A stretch of DNA of 64,000 bases, taken from Membranipora membranacea. Lineage: Eukaryota > Bryozoa > Gymnolaemata > Cheilostomatida > Membraniporidae. The translations under genes were made by a program, and so were the position numbers. Location of the stretch: assembly GCA_914767715.1 (NCBI GenBank), contig OU612066.1, positions 31,596,283-31,660,282 of the forward strand, read 5' to 3'. The notes under the pieces are model-generated. The model was not told the origin of the DNA. It saw only the letters and a program-made list of their open reading frames with translations, and did no database searches. Numbering within the stretch: the first letter of the stretch is position 1; every line of letters begins with the position of its first letter. Positions 25,001 through 37,000 of the stretch are shown here, piece after piece.

Positions 25001-28000
25001 CACCCTGTAAATATAGAGATGAGTGTTTAGAGTGCCAAAAATCAATTTAAATCAGTTTACAACCACTGCATCAAATCTCCCATATATCTTTCTTTTATCC
25101 TATCTATAGCATATCATGAATATTGCTAAACGCAAATCGAGAGTTGTGCTGTCATTGCTACTAGTAGCCTGCTCCACTCACACCTTATCCACACATTGGC
25201 TACTTTTATAGTTATGTTATCACATTTTTATTGGTAACACTGATATCATCTTGTCACCTACTACTGCTTTGTTATATATATATATATATATATAGTTTTT
25301 GATACTTTTTCAAAACAATCATCAATTTTTTTTGTACTATAAAATATTATGAATACTCATAAACTAAATTAATCAAATAGTTTTAAAACATTTATGTCAG
25401 CAGGAAGAAGCTTTAAATAAAATAAATATTTTATTTTACCTGTTGTTCGTTAGTATAGCTATGTACAGCAGCTCTGAGTAGCATGTTAGATAGAGCGTTG
25501 ATATATGAGGGTGATGCGTGGAAGGCTCGGTTATCGTACCAAACTGTAGCTTCAGGTGTTAAGTTATCCTCTCCTGTCTGGAATGTCCATCCTCCGTATC
25601 TAATAACACAAATTTAACGTGATAAATACAATCATACCGAAACTTGGGCATACCATAGTGCTATTCCTGCGTACCAAACATGCAGATTGTTCATTCAGTG
25701 GCTAGGTTTAGGGATAGAGAAAATAATATAGAACTACGCAAATATGAAAGTGAAAATGGCTAGTTATCTTGGTAAAGCAAAAACATCTATAATTATTTAC
25801 CTCTTAGTCCTGTACTTGGGCTCTGTAGCCAGCAGGTAATCCTGAACATCATAACCTGTCAGATGTACCAGTCTGTCACTGGTGTTAGTAAAGTATGTGT
25901 CTAGTCTGGGATCAGCTCCCTCGCAGGTATATGATGTCTCCTCAGGACATTGACATGTAGGTAAAGAGTCTGTACCGTTGCCTGTGGTCACCTGTTCAAA
26001 CTGACTGGTGCAGCTGAATTTGTCACTAAAATAAATAAGCAAACAAGGAACAATGAAACAGGTGCCCTAACGTGACAGTAACAGATATGGCAGTAAAACA
26101 ATTGCTTCTTTTGCTTGTTTTAGCAGTTGATTGCACCCTTCACATTAAATTGAATAGTTTTTTTCATACTCTCTAAACAAAAATGTGTTTGTTACATCGA
26201 AATTTAATAGTCTGTGGCTGAAATGAGATGCTATCATGATCAGGAAATCTTACCTAGAAGAGTCGTCTCCCATGCACACTGTTCCGATACCAGGATAGCT
26301 AAACATGGAGTTTGTGAGGTCACTGGTGGGTGAGCTGGCCATATCTCCATAGCTAAGATAAAAATGTGAAAACACGTTAGACATATGGGGTCAAAATTAC
26401 AGTCTGGAGGACAAGCTTTACAGTTGATTCTTTGACGTTATAAAAAGTTACAGCATGTCATGAGTCATATCATGTGATGCTAATAGTTTTCTTTTTTTTT
26501 CACATTTGTGCGATCAAAAAGTGGAAAGATTCAGCGATATTTCACTAACCTGTAGAAGGAGTAGGTATTTGGATAGAGCGAGGTCTGTAGTTCCAGGGTG
26601 GGCTGGTGAGTTCTGTCAGGTACGAGGCGTGTCACACCCAGCGACAAAGCAACAAACAGGCATGGTAGCAGAATAAGGGCTATCCAAGATTTGAAGTCCT
26701 TGACTGTGTGTAGGAATCTCTTTCTGTAAACAGAACCAAGTTCTATTATAGTTGCTTCTTTATGGAACAACATGCATCACATTTCTATCACAGCTCTCTA
26801 TCCACAGATAATAGCAAACAAAGATATAACTAGCTGTATTGCCAGGATTTTAATGACTGGCAGTTATCTCCACATACAAATAATAAAAAATACCAGCACA
26901 TTCTGTCACATTCACCTTAAAAATTGCGTATAAAAACTCTAGAATAAGTTAAGTTAAGTTAATATACTGATGACATGAATGCTAGCGATATAGCTTGCAG
27001 GTGAACCTAAAGGCACGGGCAAGGGATCATATGAGTATCCCACAATTCAATTTTTGCTAGTCATCCCGATGAGATCAGGTTGACGAGAACAGTTCAGAAA
27101 ATGACCTGATCTTCGATAGATTTCCCCAGGTACTTTGTTGAGATTTCGTGAATATGCCTTACTACCCTCTACACTCTTTATTATTTCAATTTAATATTAC
27201 TCTCTTGGTTTCCAGTACTCACCTGAACAGTGCTGACACATTAGATCCGCAGCCACTAGGTGATGATTTACCAAAGTTATTAGACACGCTGCCGTTTGAT
27301 GTAGCTCTGGAGGATGCTGCCTCAAGTCTGTGTGATGAAGCGTCAGATTGTGAATCTGTGATTTTCTCAAACACCTATCATCATGAGAAATAATAATTAT
27401 GTAAACTTTGTTATTTTGCTAGGTTAGTATACTCCAGGGGTGCCCAACCTATGGCTCATGAGCCACCTCGGCTCATTTTGGCTTTTTGGGTGGCTCATTT
27501 TAATATTTGCAAATTTCACGCGCTTTTTGGCGCGAATTTCATGCGTTCAATTCATGCATGTACAATGTACATTAAATGTATGTATAGTGTATACAAGTTC
27601 ATTTTACTGGGTGCCTGCATTGTAATATGTGTGTAGAGTTGTCTTCTTGCAGACTTGCCAACCTAAATTTTGCAAAATGCTTACAAAAATTTGCAAAATG
27701 CCTACAAAAATTTGCAAAATGCTTACAAAATTTGCAAAATGCTTAAAATGCTTACAAAACTCCAGGGCGCCTTATATGACCAGAAATTGCCTCAAAAATT
27801 TTTTCGCGCTACGCGCATAATCTCTCACAATGACTTTGCTTTGAAATTTTTGCCAACACTTATACATAAACATGAATGAATATGATACATATATATCACT
27901 GACTGTTTCCATGTTGTCTACACGCGACGTGGTCAGCTCATTTGGTTTAATTGATTTTTGTAAATGGCTCATGTGAGAGAAAAGGTTGGGCACCCCTGGT

Positions 28001-31000
28001 ATACTCATTAGACAAAAAAGCTGAAATGACCCTCATGACTTCAGCCAGTCTTAGCATGATCAATATAACAAACGATTGCAAACCTTGAATAAGAGACCAC
28101 AATTAATGGGCAACATGTGCCCTGGCTGATATAACTGCTAATTTTTAGCTTAGAAAAGGGTATAAAAAAATGTAAAACATTCTTTTCATTACAGAATATC
28201 TACAGGCAAAAAAGTGAAAGGAATCGTACCTCATCCAGAGTGGAGTCGGAGACACCGAATCCAGAGATACCGAGATCAGCGAGGTTAGCAGTCAGAGCAG
28301 AGAATAGATCATCAAACTTAGGCAGGTCAGCAGTGGGCAGTGTGTAACTCAGACTGCTACCGATATCTGTCATCATAAGAGCTGCCGGGCAGTGCTGCTT
28401 TATAAATACTGTCACCTTATCCACATCACATTCTGATAAATAAAGAAAAGGAAAAATTTAACAATAATCAATAGTACATTTGGGTGAGCTAGAGAAGACA
28501 ATTTCTTACTAAGCCAGGCAATACAGGTACAATCAGGGTTGTATCCATAGGTAGGGCCAGGGGGCCAGGGGGCCCTACCACATTTTCAGGAGGTCAATGT
28601 TGAAGAAACTCCTAAAATAATTGCCATAGGTGTTATGAATACACATTGACTCTATTTGTGTTTGCCAATCGCACCCAACCCGCAAGCCCTACCACTTCAA
28701 AACTCATGGATACAGCCCTGGGTACAATACATTACAATACAATACAATACAATACGCTATGATCCCATTTCGCAAAAAACCTATTACTTAGCTATCACAC
28801 AGCTCAAATATGGGTCTCAACTTTTAATGCAGATAGAAGTCTTGCAAAAGTTTGTGTCTAACACTTAAGGTTATTGAGTAGGTTTACTTAACCTTCTCTC
28901 CTAATATTGTAATGCTTATACACTTTGAATTATAAAATAACACTCACCACCACCCTGAGATACAGGAGTTTTCTCTAAGAATAGTTGATATCCAGATGCG
29001 TGCTGCTTCTTCAGTGACATTGGTGATCCTTCAGCTCGGAGTTTTCCTTTGTCCAGAATTGCCACCTTGTCTCCTGAAGAAGAGAGGGTCAATAAAACAT
29101 CACTTGGCATTAATTCATGTCTGAGAAATGAATCTATTCAGCCGTATGTTGGAACATTTTAGGGAATGTCACCAATTCAATCTAGGAGATTTGTTTAAGT
29201 TACACCCTTCAACAAATAATATTTTGGACAATATTATAGCATCCTGCTATAACAGCTTACCTTCAACTTTGCGTGCCACTACGGCCATGAGTTTATTGAA
29301 AAGTCACACTTCCAAACATGTTAATTTTTTTCTGTCAATCTACTAATAATGTATTTTTTTCTTTTGAGAGCTAACTTTGCAAAATGCTTTTATAGGATCA
29401 TACCAATAAGGATAGGTATACACCCGAGGGTGCTGGGGGCTGGAACAATCAACAATGAAAGCTCCCCCAGTGGGGCTCAAACCCACAACTCCTGTGACAC
29501 TAATCGCCTGGCAGTGAATAGCAAGCGCGCTAACCGATTGCGCCATCTCACCATCTCACCATCCCCAAAAAAGAATGGGTCGATGGCGCTAATTAGATAG
29601 CCCGCTATTCACTACTTGAAGTTGTGTTCTCTCATCCCACAGCACATTCCAATCCACCATAGACACCCTATGAAACACAGCGTAGGTGTTAGGGTTATTG
29701 GCCTTACATGCAAGAATAATGCAAGTATTTGACACGACCGACTGATGATATGGGTCAGTAACTCCGAATATAAACAATGTACAGTGACATTTTATTGGCA
29801 CATAGCCAAAATAGATGACCATGGCTAGAGTTGTTTGCCTATGAACAATAATTGGACAATTCCGCAACTAAGCCAGTTTTAAACCCAATTTTGTTAGGTG
29901 ACAATTTAAGTTTTCTTACCTAGTGTGTCGGCTTCATCGAGATGATGGGTACATAGGAGAATTGTTCTGCCAGCTCTGTATTTCTGTATCACATCCCAGA
30001 TGACTCGTCTGCCATGTGGATCAATGCTCGATGTCGGCTCATCCAATATGATAACCTTAGAGTTTCCGATGAAAGCCAAAGCGACAGAGAGACGTCTCTG
30101 CATACCTCCAGACAATGTTCCAACTAGCTCATCTCTCATGGACCACAGGCCAATGTTGTGCAGCATGCTATAAAATACCATCAATTTTTTTATTTAGCAA
30201 AAGGCATGAAGATGAACAATTTTATTTTTCTATTTTGATATTACTAAAAAAACAAGCTGGCATGCCATTAAGGGCTATATACCCTGCCATGACCAGGATT
30301 CGAACCTGGGTTTTCGCGGCCACAACGCGAAGTACTAACCACTATACTATCATGGCTATATCACCAGCTGGCTGCAGTGCAAAATTTGCCAGTATATATC
30401 TAAAGAGGGCTGTACAAACAAGCCACATGGCTAGATTGCGTGGTTTGCTTGTGGTTCGCCAGAAGCCACCGGAGCCACAAGCAAACACTTGTAACAATGG
30501 CGTGTTGATCTTTTATCTGTTAAGCGTGCTCACAGAACTGTAAAGATATGCGATAAGCGATCAAAGCTGCGCAGATACATGCTGGCATAATCTTAATTAA
30601 AGGGTAACGCTTGGCTTGCATTATTTTATATCTAACGTTGCCTAGGGGTTATTAAATGCGGTGATTCATATCTCGGCAACCAAAAGTTGTTTAAACATCT
30701 GCAAACGGACTTATGTACGAAATATCGGTCTGACGACGAAAATATCGAGGAGTTGCCCTTCCATCTGAGTCTTCGTGGCGCAATCGGTTAGCGCGTTCGA
30801 CTGTTAATCGAAAGGTTGGTGGTTCAAGCCCACCCGAGGACGATGGTTTTATTTTAATACAGAACTCAAAGAAACCTTAGCTGGACTAAATTTGTCCACT
30901 CCCTTGCCTGAATGTTACATGAAATACCATTGGACCAGATCTTATCAATTATATAAGCCCTCGAAGAGCTTTCAATAGAGTTAAATAAAGTTTTAAAAAA

Positions 31001-34000
31001 AATGTACTCTCACAACACAAAACATTTGAATGATGAAACCAAAATGGTGGCCTTTAATGCTAATTGCCAGGTAAAAAGATGAGAGACTATTGGTTGCAAA
31101 ATTTAGAATCTCCATACTCCATAATATATAGGCACCAATTTTTACCAATCTGCTGCCATCCAGACATGAGATGTAGGAAGAAATACCTGATGGGTGAACG
31201 AAAACAAAATTTTATGGAATTTTCACCTAGATGTGACATCGATAATGGGAATTACATCTAGGACACAAGTTATGTTAAACTTAGGTAACGCACCTGTATT
31301 TATTTTGGGGCAAGTTGTTGGGCCCTCCCTCAAATTTATCATTAGACTGATGACAAATCAGGCTGTAGCCTATTTAACAGCACTATTGTCAGTGATATTA
31401 AGCCCTGTAAATATTGTCAGTTGTGTTTACAATGGAAATTTTGTTGATTTAAGGTTTGAACAATTTTTTGGCAAAATCGTTTTGGGATGTATAATGCAAT
31501 TGGGTCAGTTGATGAAAATATGCCTCCATTCCCAAAAATTACTGAAACCAACTCTCATAATCATCATCATACATCATCTGATTTGGAGATTCCAAATCTG
31601 ACAACCATCAGGCTCTCAGCTCATTCTCTATCTGCTATTCTTGGTCAAAATAATGTGTAGTGTTAGAAATTGTCCCCCCTGGTCATCTATGAGGTATTTA
31701 AGCCTAGTGCTGTACGAGCCCAATAAGCTACCACTTATCTCTCATTAAGAGACCTGTAAGGGCTGAATTTAATATGGCGCTAAGTCTCCTGACAATGAAA
31801 ATATATTTGTCTTTAACTTATGTGGAAAAAATCAGTAATTTAAAGTATATGGGAGTGAAAGCTGATTGGGCTTGTACAGCACTAGACTTAAATACCTCAT
31901 AGATGAGCAGGGGGGAAAATTTCTAGCATTATACATAATTTTAAGCCAAAAGTACTATAAACTTTTTCAGTGTAAAAATATTTTGTACTTCTGTAGAACT
32001 TGCTGCCTGACTATATTGCTTTGGTCTTTCGATATTATCACAGAGTAAGGATATCCTTACTCTGTGATACTATTTAACAAAACCACAAGCGGCCATAAGG
32101 CCACACCAAATTAATGTCTTGATCTAGATGACGAGCAAGAAGGAATTTTGGAGGAGGGGGGAGGTATATTATTTTTCATTTTATGCCAAAATACTAGAGG
32201 AGGTTGGAGGGAATTCCATTTTATTGTTTTATTTTTGGCAATTATGGAGAGGACGCTGGAGGGAAGTTCATTTTATCACACATTTTGTGTTATTTTTACA
32301 ATAATTTAGAGAATGATCAGCTGGAGGTAATTTTAGTTTATTTCTATGATCCAGATAATATTTTAGAGGAGGGAGGTAAATCTAGATCAAGACATCAATT
32401 TGGTGTGGCCTAAGCTATCTTAGCTATCAGTGTGATATGATCTTTAAGTGATAAATAATTGCGGGATACGCAACGGCACGCAACGAAACCGGCACACGGA
32501 CATGAGCACATCAAACCGTCAATTATTATCTGACAGATCTGAAACACATATCAAAGTGTAGCTTAGACAATTCCAGAGGTTCATATGTTGGGGGGGGGGC
32601 ATTAATCACTGCCTGTACCAGGTATCAGTAGAGGGTGTCAGGTCTCTCCCATCCAGAGCGAAAAAATCTAGGAGTTGTTACCTCCATCTGAGTCTTCGTG
32701 GCGCAATCGGTTAGCGCGTTCGACTGTTAATCGAAAGGTTGGTGGTTCAAGCCCACCCGAGGACGATTGTTTTGCATTTTGACACCACACCCTACTCCCA
32801 CAACCCAGCAGTATGATGTCAAACATGGTTTGTCTCACTTATACCATGCAATCCTTTTTGCATGCCTCACTTATACCATGCAATCCTTTTTGCAGGGCAA
32901 CAATCTAATTGTCTGCCCCCCTCATTTAGTCCTGATTCTGTGACATTCTACTCAATGGTATTAGGGGTATTAGGGGATCAAGAAAAATACAAGCCTTACT
33001 TATTTTCATTCCTGCCCTTCTGTGACAATTTCTTAGATGAAATCCACTTTGGAATTTCCAGCACAAAAAATCTGAATGACGCAGTCAAAACTTGAGACCC
33101 CTGATTCACAATCGATTTATAATACTAGCTCTGTAACACTCACATTTCTCTCTCATTAGGGTGATAAAATAGCAGCATAAGGCAAGAAGGTTGATGTTTG
33201 AGTCAACTGGAGGCCATTGTTGTTCATATAAAACAAAACATTCAATAAGCCACAAGCAAGAGGAATAAGACACAATGTCATTTTTATTCCTCTTCTATCA
33301 GCGGGATCAGAGGCTATGGATACTCTATAGTATATCTATAGTCTCTGGTGTGAGCTTTAAGTGATAATTGATTGTAGCCTGGGGATAAGCAGCCAAAGTG
33401 ACACATGTCCACACAACCATCAATTATCAACTGTCAGATGTAAAACAGGTATCAAAGTGTAGGTTGGAGGTTGATAATTCCGGAGATCCTTATCTTGGAG
33501 TCAAATAATAACTACTTACACCCTCAAACAGGAGATAAGGTAGGGTCTATCACGATCCACAGCGAAAAAATCGAGGAGTTACCCCTCCATCTGAGTCTTC
33601 GTGGCGCAATCGGTTAGCGCGTTCGACTGTTAATCGAAAGGTTGGTGGTTCAAGCCCACCCGAGGACGATTGTTTTCCCAACAGCACCCTCCCCCTCCCC
33701 CTCCCAAACCAGCATTTTCAACAGAATTTCCAGTCCATAGAAAATAGAGGTAAATAGAAATAAGTGTTCTGATATTATGTTGTACGTTGCTTGCCTGACC
33801 TATCCAGTGAGAAGCAAGATTGATGAGAATAAGATTGACAAGTCATATCGGATATATCCATTGTATGACATTGGAAGATCTACATTTGAATCATATGAGT
33901 GGTTGTCTGCCCCGTCTCAATGTCATGACAGCTTCTTCTCAATGGCATTATGAGATGAGATGTTGTAAAATATCAGCTTCAGGTTTTTTAAAGAGTTCTC

Positions 34001-37000
34001 GGGTTGGCTAGGTATATATCATTGAAGCTCCTCTGCGCCCAATTTTTACGATGAAATCCACCTTTATATATCTAGCACACAAAAGCTTGGATGATACATT
34101 CGAAAAGATAACCAGACGGATTTTCAACTGGTCTTTAATACTTGCTGTGTGTGTGACTCAAATTTTCATTTTTTTAGTTTTACCATTGCAGCAGAAGGTC
34201 AATCACATTGGTGGTTCAAGAGAACTGGAGGACATCTATTTCCAGAATTAACATTAACACAAGCAGCCGCAGGTTTCTCTGTGACACGAAGACAGGTTTA
34301 GATTTTTATCGTTGTGATCTTTAAGTGATAAATAATTACGGGATAAACAACAAAACCGGCACACGGACATGAGCACATCAAACCTTCAATTATCAACTGT
34401 CAGATATGAGGCAGGTATCAAAGTGTAGGCAGGAGGTTGATGAAAACGGTGATCTGTATCTTGGGGGCAATTTACCACTGCGTTGACCAGGTAACAGTAG
34501 ATAATGCTAGGTCTCTCCCGATCCAGCTGAAAAATTCGAGGAGTTACCCCTCCATCTGAGTCTTCGTGGCGCAATCGGTTAGCGCGTTCGACTGTTAATC
34601 GAAAGGTTGGTGGTTCAAGCCCACCCGAGGACGATTGTTTTCTCAACTGTACCCCCAACCCAAACCAAGCACTCATAGCATCATCAACATTCATAGAATC
34701 TTGAGGTTAATAAATTGAGGGATCTGATATGAAGTCACACAAGGTGTGCAAAACCAATCCAATGAGAAGTAAAATCAACCAGAGTGAGATTGAGATGTCA
34801 GATATACTATATTGCTTGTATGACATCACCAGGTCTACATTCAAATCGTTTGCGTGGTTGTCTGCCCCTTCTCAATGTCTTGACAACTTCTACTTAATGG
34901 CATAAAACAATCATGTAATCACTATCACCTTCAGTTTTTTAAATGGAGCACTTGGGTTGGCCAGGTGTATCATATTGTCCTTCTGCACCAATTTTTATGT
35001 TGTAACCTACCTGCACTTATCCATATTTAGATTGATAAATTCAAAGCTCAGACCGACTGATTCCCAAATGATTTTGAACATTTGTGCCAAAACTTTGTAG
35101 CAGGCTTTGTGGCCGATAGTGAGCATAGACTACAGAAACATCTGCCGAATCACAGTCTAACACTGGCCGCTACTCTAGTAGGCTCAAAGATATACCACGA
35201 GTTTACACATACTACTGTACAACAAAACAGCCTGTTCAGTAATTATGTGGTCTAGAAAAATATTTTCCGAGTCATTTTTGTCGCTATTGGTTTTTGCCAA
35301 CCTCGTATTTTCTATTTTTATTAATTTGTAATGCATGCTTTATATGATTCGTATCACCTGTTACGAATTTTAGAAGCAAAGAAAATAAATCATCAATTTA
35401 AGCTCTGTGTCTTTCATTTCAAACTTTAATCAGTATTGACATTTCAGCAGAATGTTGATCTCGTTGGTGGTTCAAGACAACTGGTGGACATTTGTTTTCA
35501 AAATTACCATAAAAACAAGAAGTTCTTCTTAGACTTAGATTTTTATCTGCGTGATCTTTAAGTGATAAATAATTGGGGATAAGCAACAAAACCGGCACAT
35601 ATAACCATCAATTATTAACTGACAGATGTCAAACAGATATCAAAGTGTAGGTTGGAGGTTGATGATTCTGGAGATTCATATCTTGGGGGCGATTAATGAC
35701 TGCTTGGACCCCTGAAACAGGAGATAATGCTTGTCTTCCAACTGCTGCCGAAAAAGCCGAGATTTTACCATACCAACCAGGTCTTCGTGGCGCAATCGGT
35801 TAGCGCGTTCGACTGTTAATCGAAAGGTTGGTGGTTCAAGCCCACCCGAGGACGGTTATTTTCTTAACAGCACCCCACCCTTAACTAAGCACTCATAGCA
35901 TTTACAACAGAAATTCTAGTACCCAAAATACAGAGGTAAATAATGTATGAGATCTGGTATGATGACATATATGGTATGCCTCATCTATTACATGCGAAGA
36001 AAAATCAACCAGCATAAGATTGACATGACAGAGATATCGTTTTTGTCTCGTTGGCAGGTCTCTGTACATAATCCTATGTGAGATTGTCTTCCCCTTCACA
36101 TAATCTCACAATGGTGTGACAACTTCTACTTAATAACTACATAATCGCAGCGATTTATGTGTGTTGAGTTGACAATTACCAAACCAACACCTTGTAACCA
36201 TTTATTTTATTTTTACACCCTTTCCCAGTATTGAGGTTTTCCTTATTTGTGGTGATGAGTGCAGCAGCACGATAAAGTCACTGTATATCTTATATAATCC
36301 TGGCTTCCTTATGAGAACCAAAGTTTCTGAGTGTGTACTATGTGTTGAGAGGATGTACATGTGCACTGATACAAATATATAGTGTACGCTTTATATATAG
36401 ATTATTACTTTTCCATTACAAATAATAATCTATACTCACTCTTCGACGTCACATTCTATCTTATATTTGGACTCTTCGCTCTTCAGAGAGGCAAACATCA
36501 GCAGGTGCTCTTGTACTGTCATACTAAAACATGTCAGAACATATCTAATTAAGCAAACACAGAAAATAACACAATAAAGGACAATACATTAAACTCGATA
36601 TTTGAATGAGCTAGCCTCCCTGACCCTTTTTTTCTTACTTCCCTTAATTCTTGCCAAGCGATGTAATAGTACCCTTTTAAAATCCTGAAACATTGCACCG
36701 CACAGAATTCATCTACTCACTATTAAAAATATCCTAGGGGCTGTAGGATCACTGTGAAACATGTTATTGCTTGAATTTCAGGCTTATTCCTGTGATCCCA
36801 GCTAGAATACCAAACTAGAAATCAACTAAGCTGTGCATTAGACTAAGTAAAACACTGGCACTGTTTGTTGTCCTATCTATGCAGTTCACCGGACTTTGAC
36901 TTGTATAGATGAATTGTACAAATATTTGTTAATCTTAAAAATTAAGCACTTACAAGTCAAACAGCATGTCGAACTGTGGACAGAATCCGAGGTTCTGTCT

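Larger units (their letters stand above)
22486..26723 (-). other. ABCA segment: TMD2 with exofacial domain 2
   Basis: Exons: 26550-26723, 26254-26352, 25801-26025, 25440-25599, 24866-25004, 24247-24472, 23821-23998, 22486-22721. TM7 is [21 protein letters not shown] small exofacial domain follows, with Cys-containing [13 protein letters not shown] and N-glycosylation sites (NGTD, NTSD). Family landmarks then appear: [17 protein letters not shown] and [17 protein letters not shown], then the membrane spans up to [14 protein letters not shown]. The exon at 24247-24472 uses the acceptor ATATGTAG at its upstream side, with 15 nt more than the first ATG-based frame would suggest. Confidence 0.92.
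32430..36160 (+). repeat. Tandem array of four ~1-kb units, each with a tRNA-Asn gene
   Basis: Each unit opens with GATCTTTAAGTGATAAATAA or a variant, at about 32440, 33353, 34316 and 35552. CATCAA-C-TCAATTAT, ATCAAAGTGTAG and GAGGAGTTACCCCTCCATCT follow, then the tRNA gene. About 250 bp of shared downstream sequence (GTGGTTGTCTGCCCC-TCTCAATG) follows in the later units. tRNA spacing is 903, 965 and 1,221 bp. The flanks have diverged with substitutions and indels, while the tRNA genes are identical. Confidence 0.85.
30168..36439. other. 6.3-kb ABCA intron carrying six tRNA genes
   Basis: It separates the Q-loop exon from the signature exon of NBD1, and the protein alignment across it needs no missing exon. 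It holds tRNA-His (same strand as ABCA), five tRNA-Asn (opposite strand), a long-TIR element (31664-31925), a 34-bp palindrome (32036-32069), a Harbinger-like element (32099-32410) and a degenerate tandem array (about 32430-36160). Confidence 0.85.

Noticed and set aside
29401-29570. A functional tRNA gene on the minus strand
   Set aside because: A and B boxes are present but there is no anticodon arm or acceptor pairing; it is a SINE head.
30115-30543. 142-residue open frame on the plus strand
   Set aside because: It runs antisense through an ABCA exon and then through the tRNA-His gene, so it is fortuitous.
31194-31601. 135-residue hydrophobic open frame
   Set aside because: It is AT-rich with Ile runs from a CATCAT repeat, no homology is recognised, and it lies in the tRNA-bearing intron.
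32430-36160. Regularly spaced repeats resembling a CRISPR array or rDNA
   Set aside because: The period is about 1 kb and each unit contains a tRNA-Asn cloverleaf. The genome is eukaryotic, so this is a tandem tRNA array.
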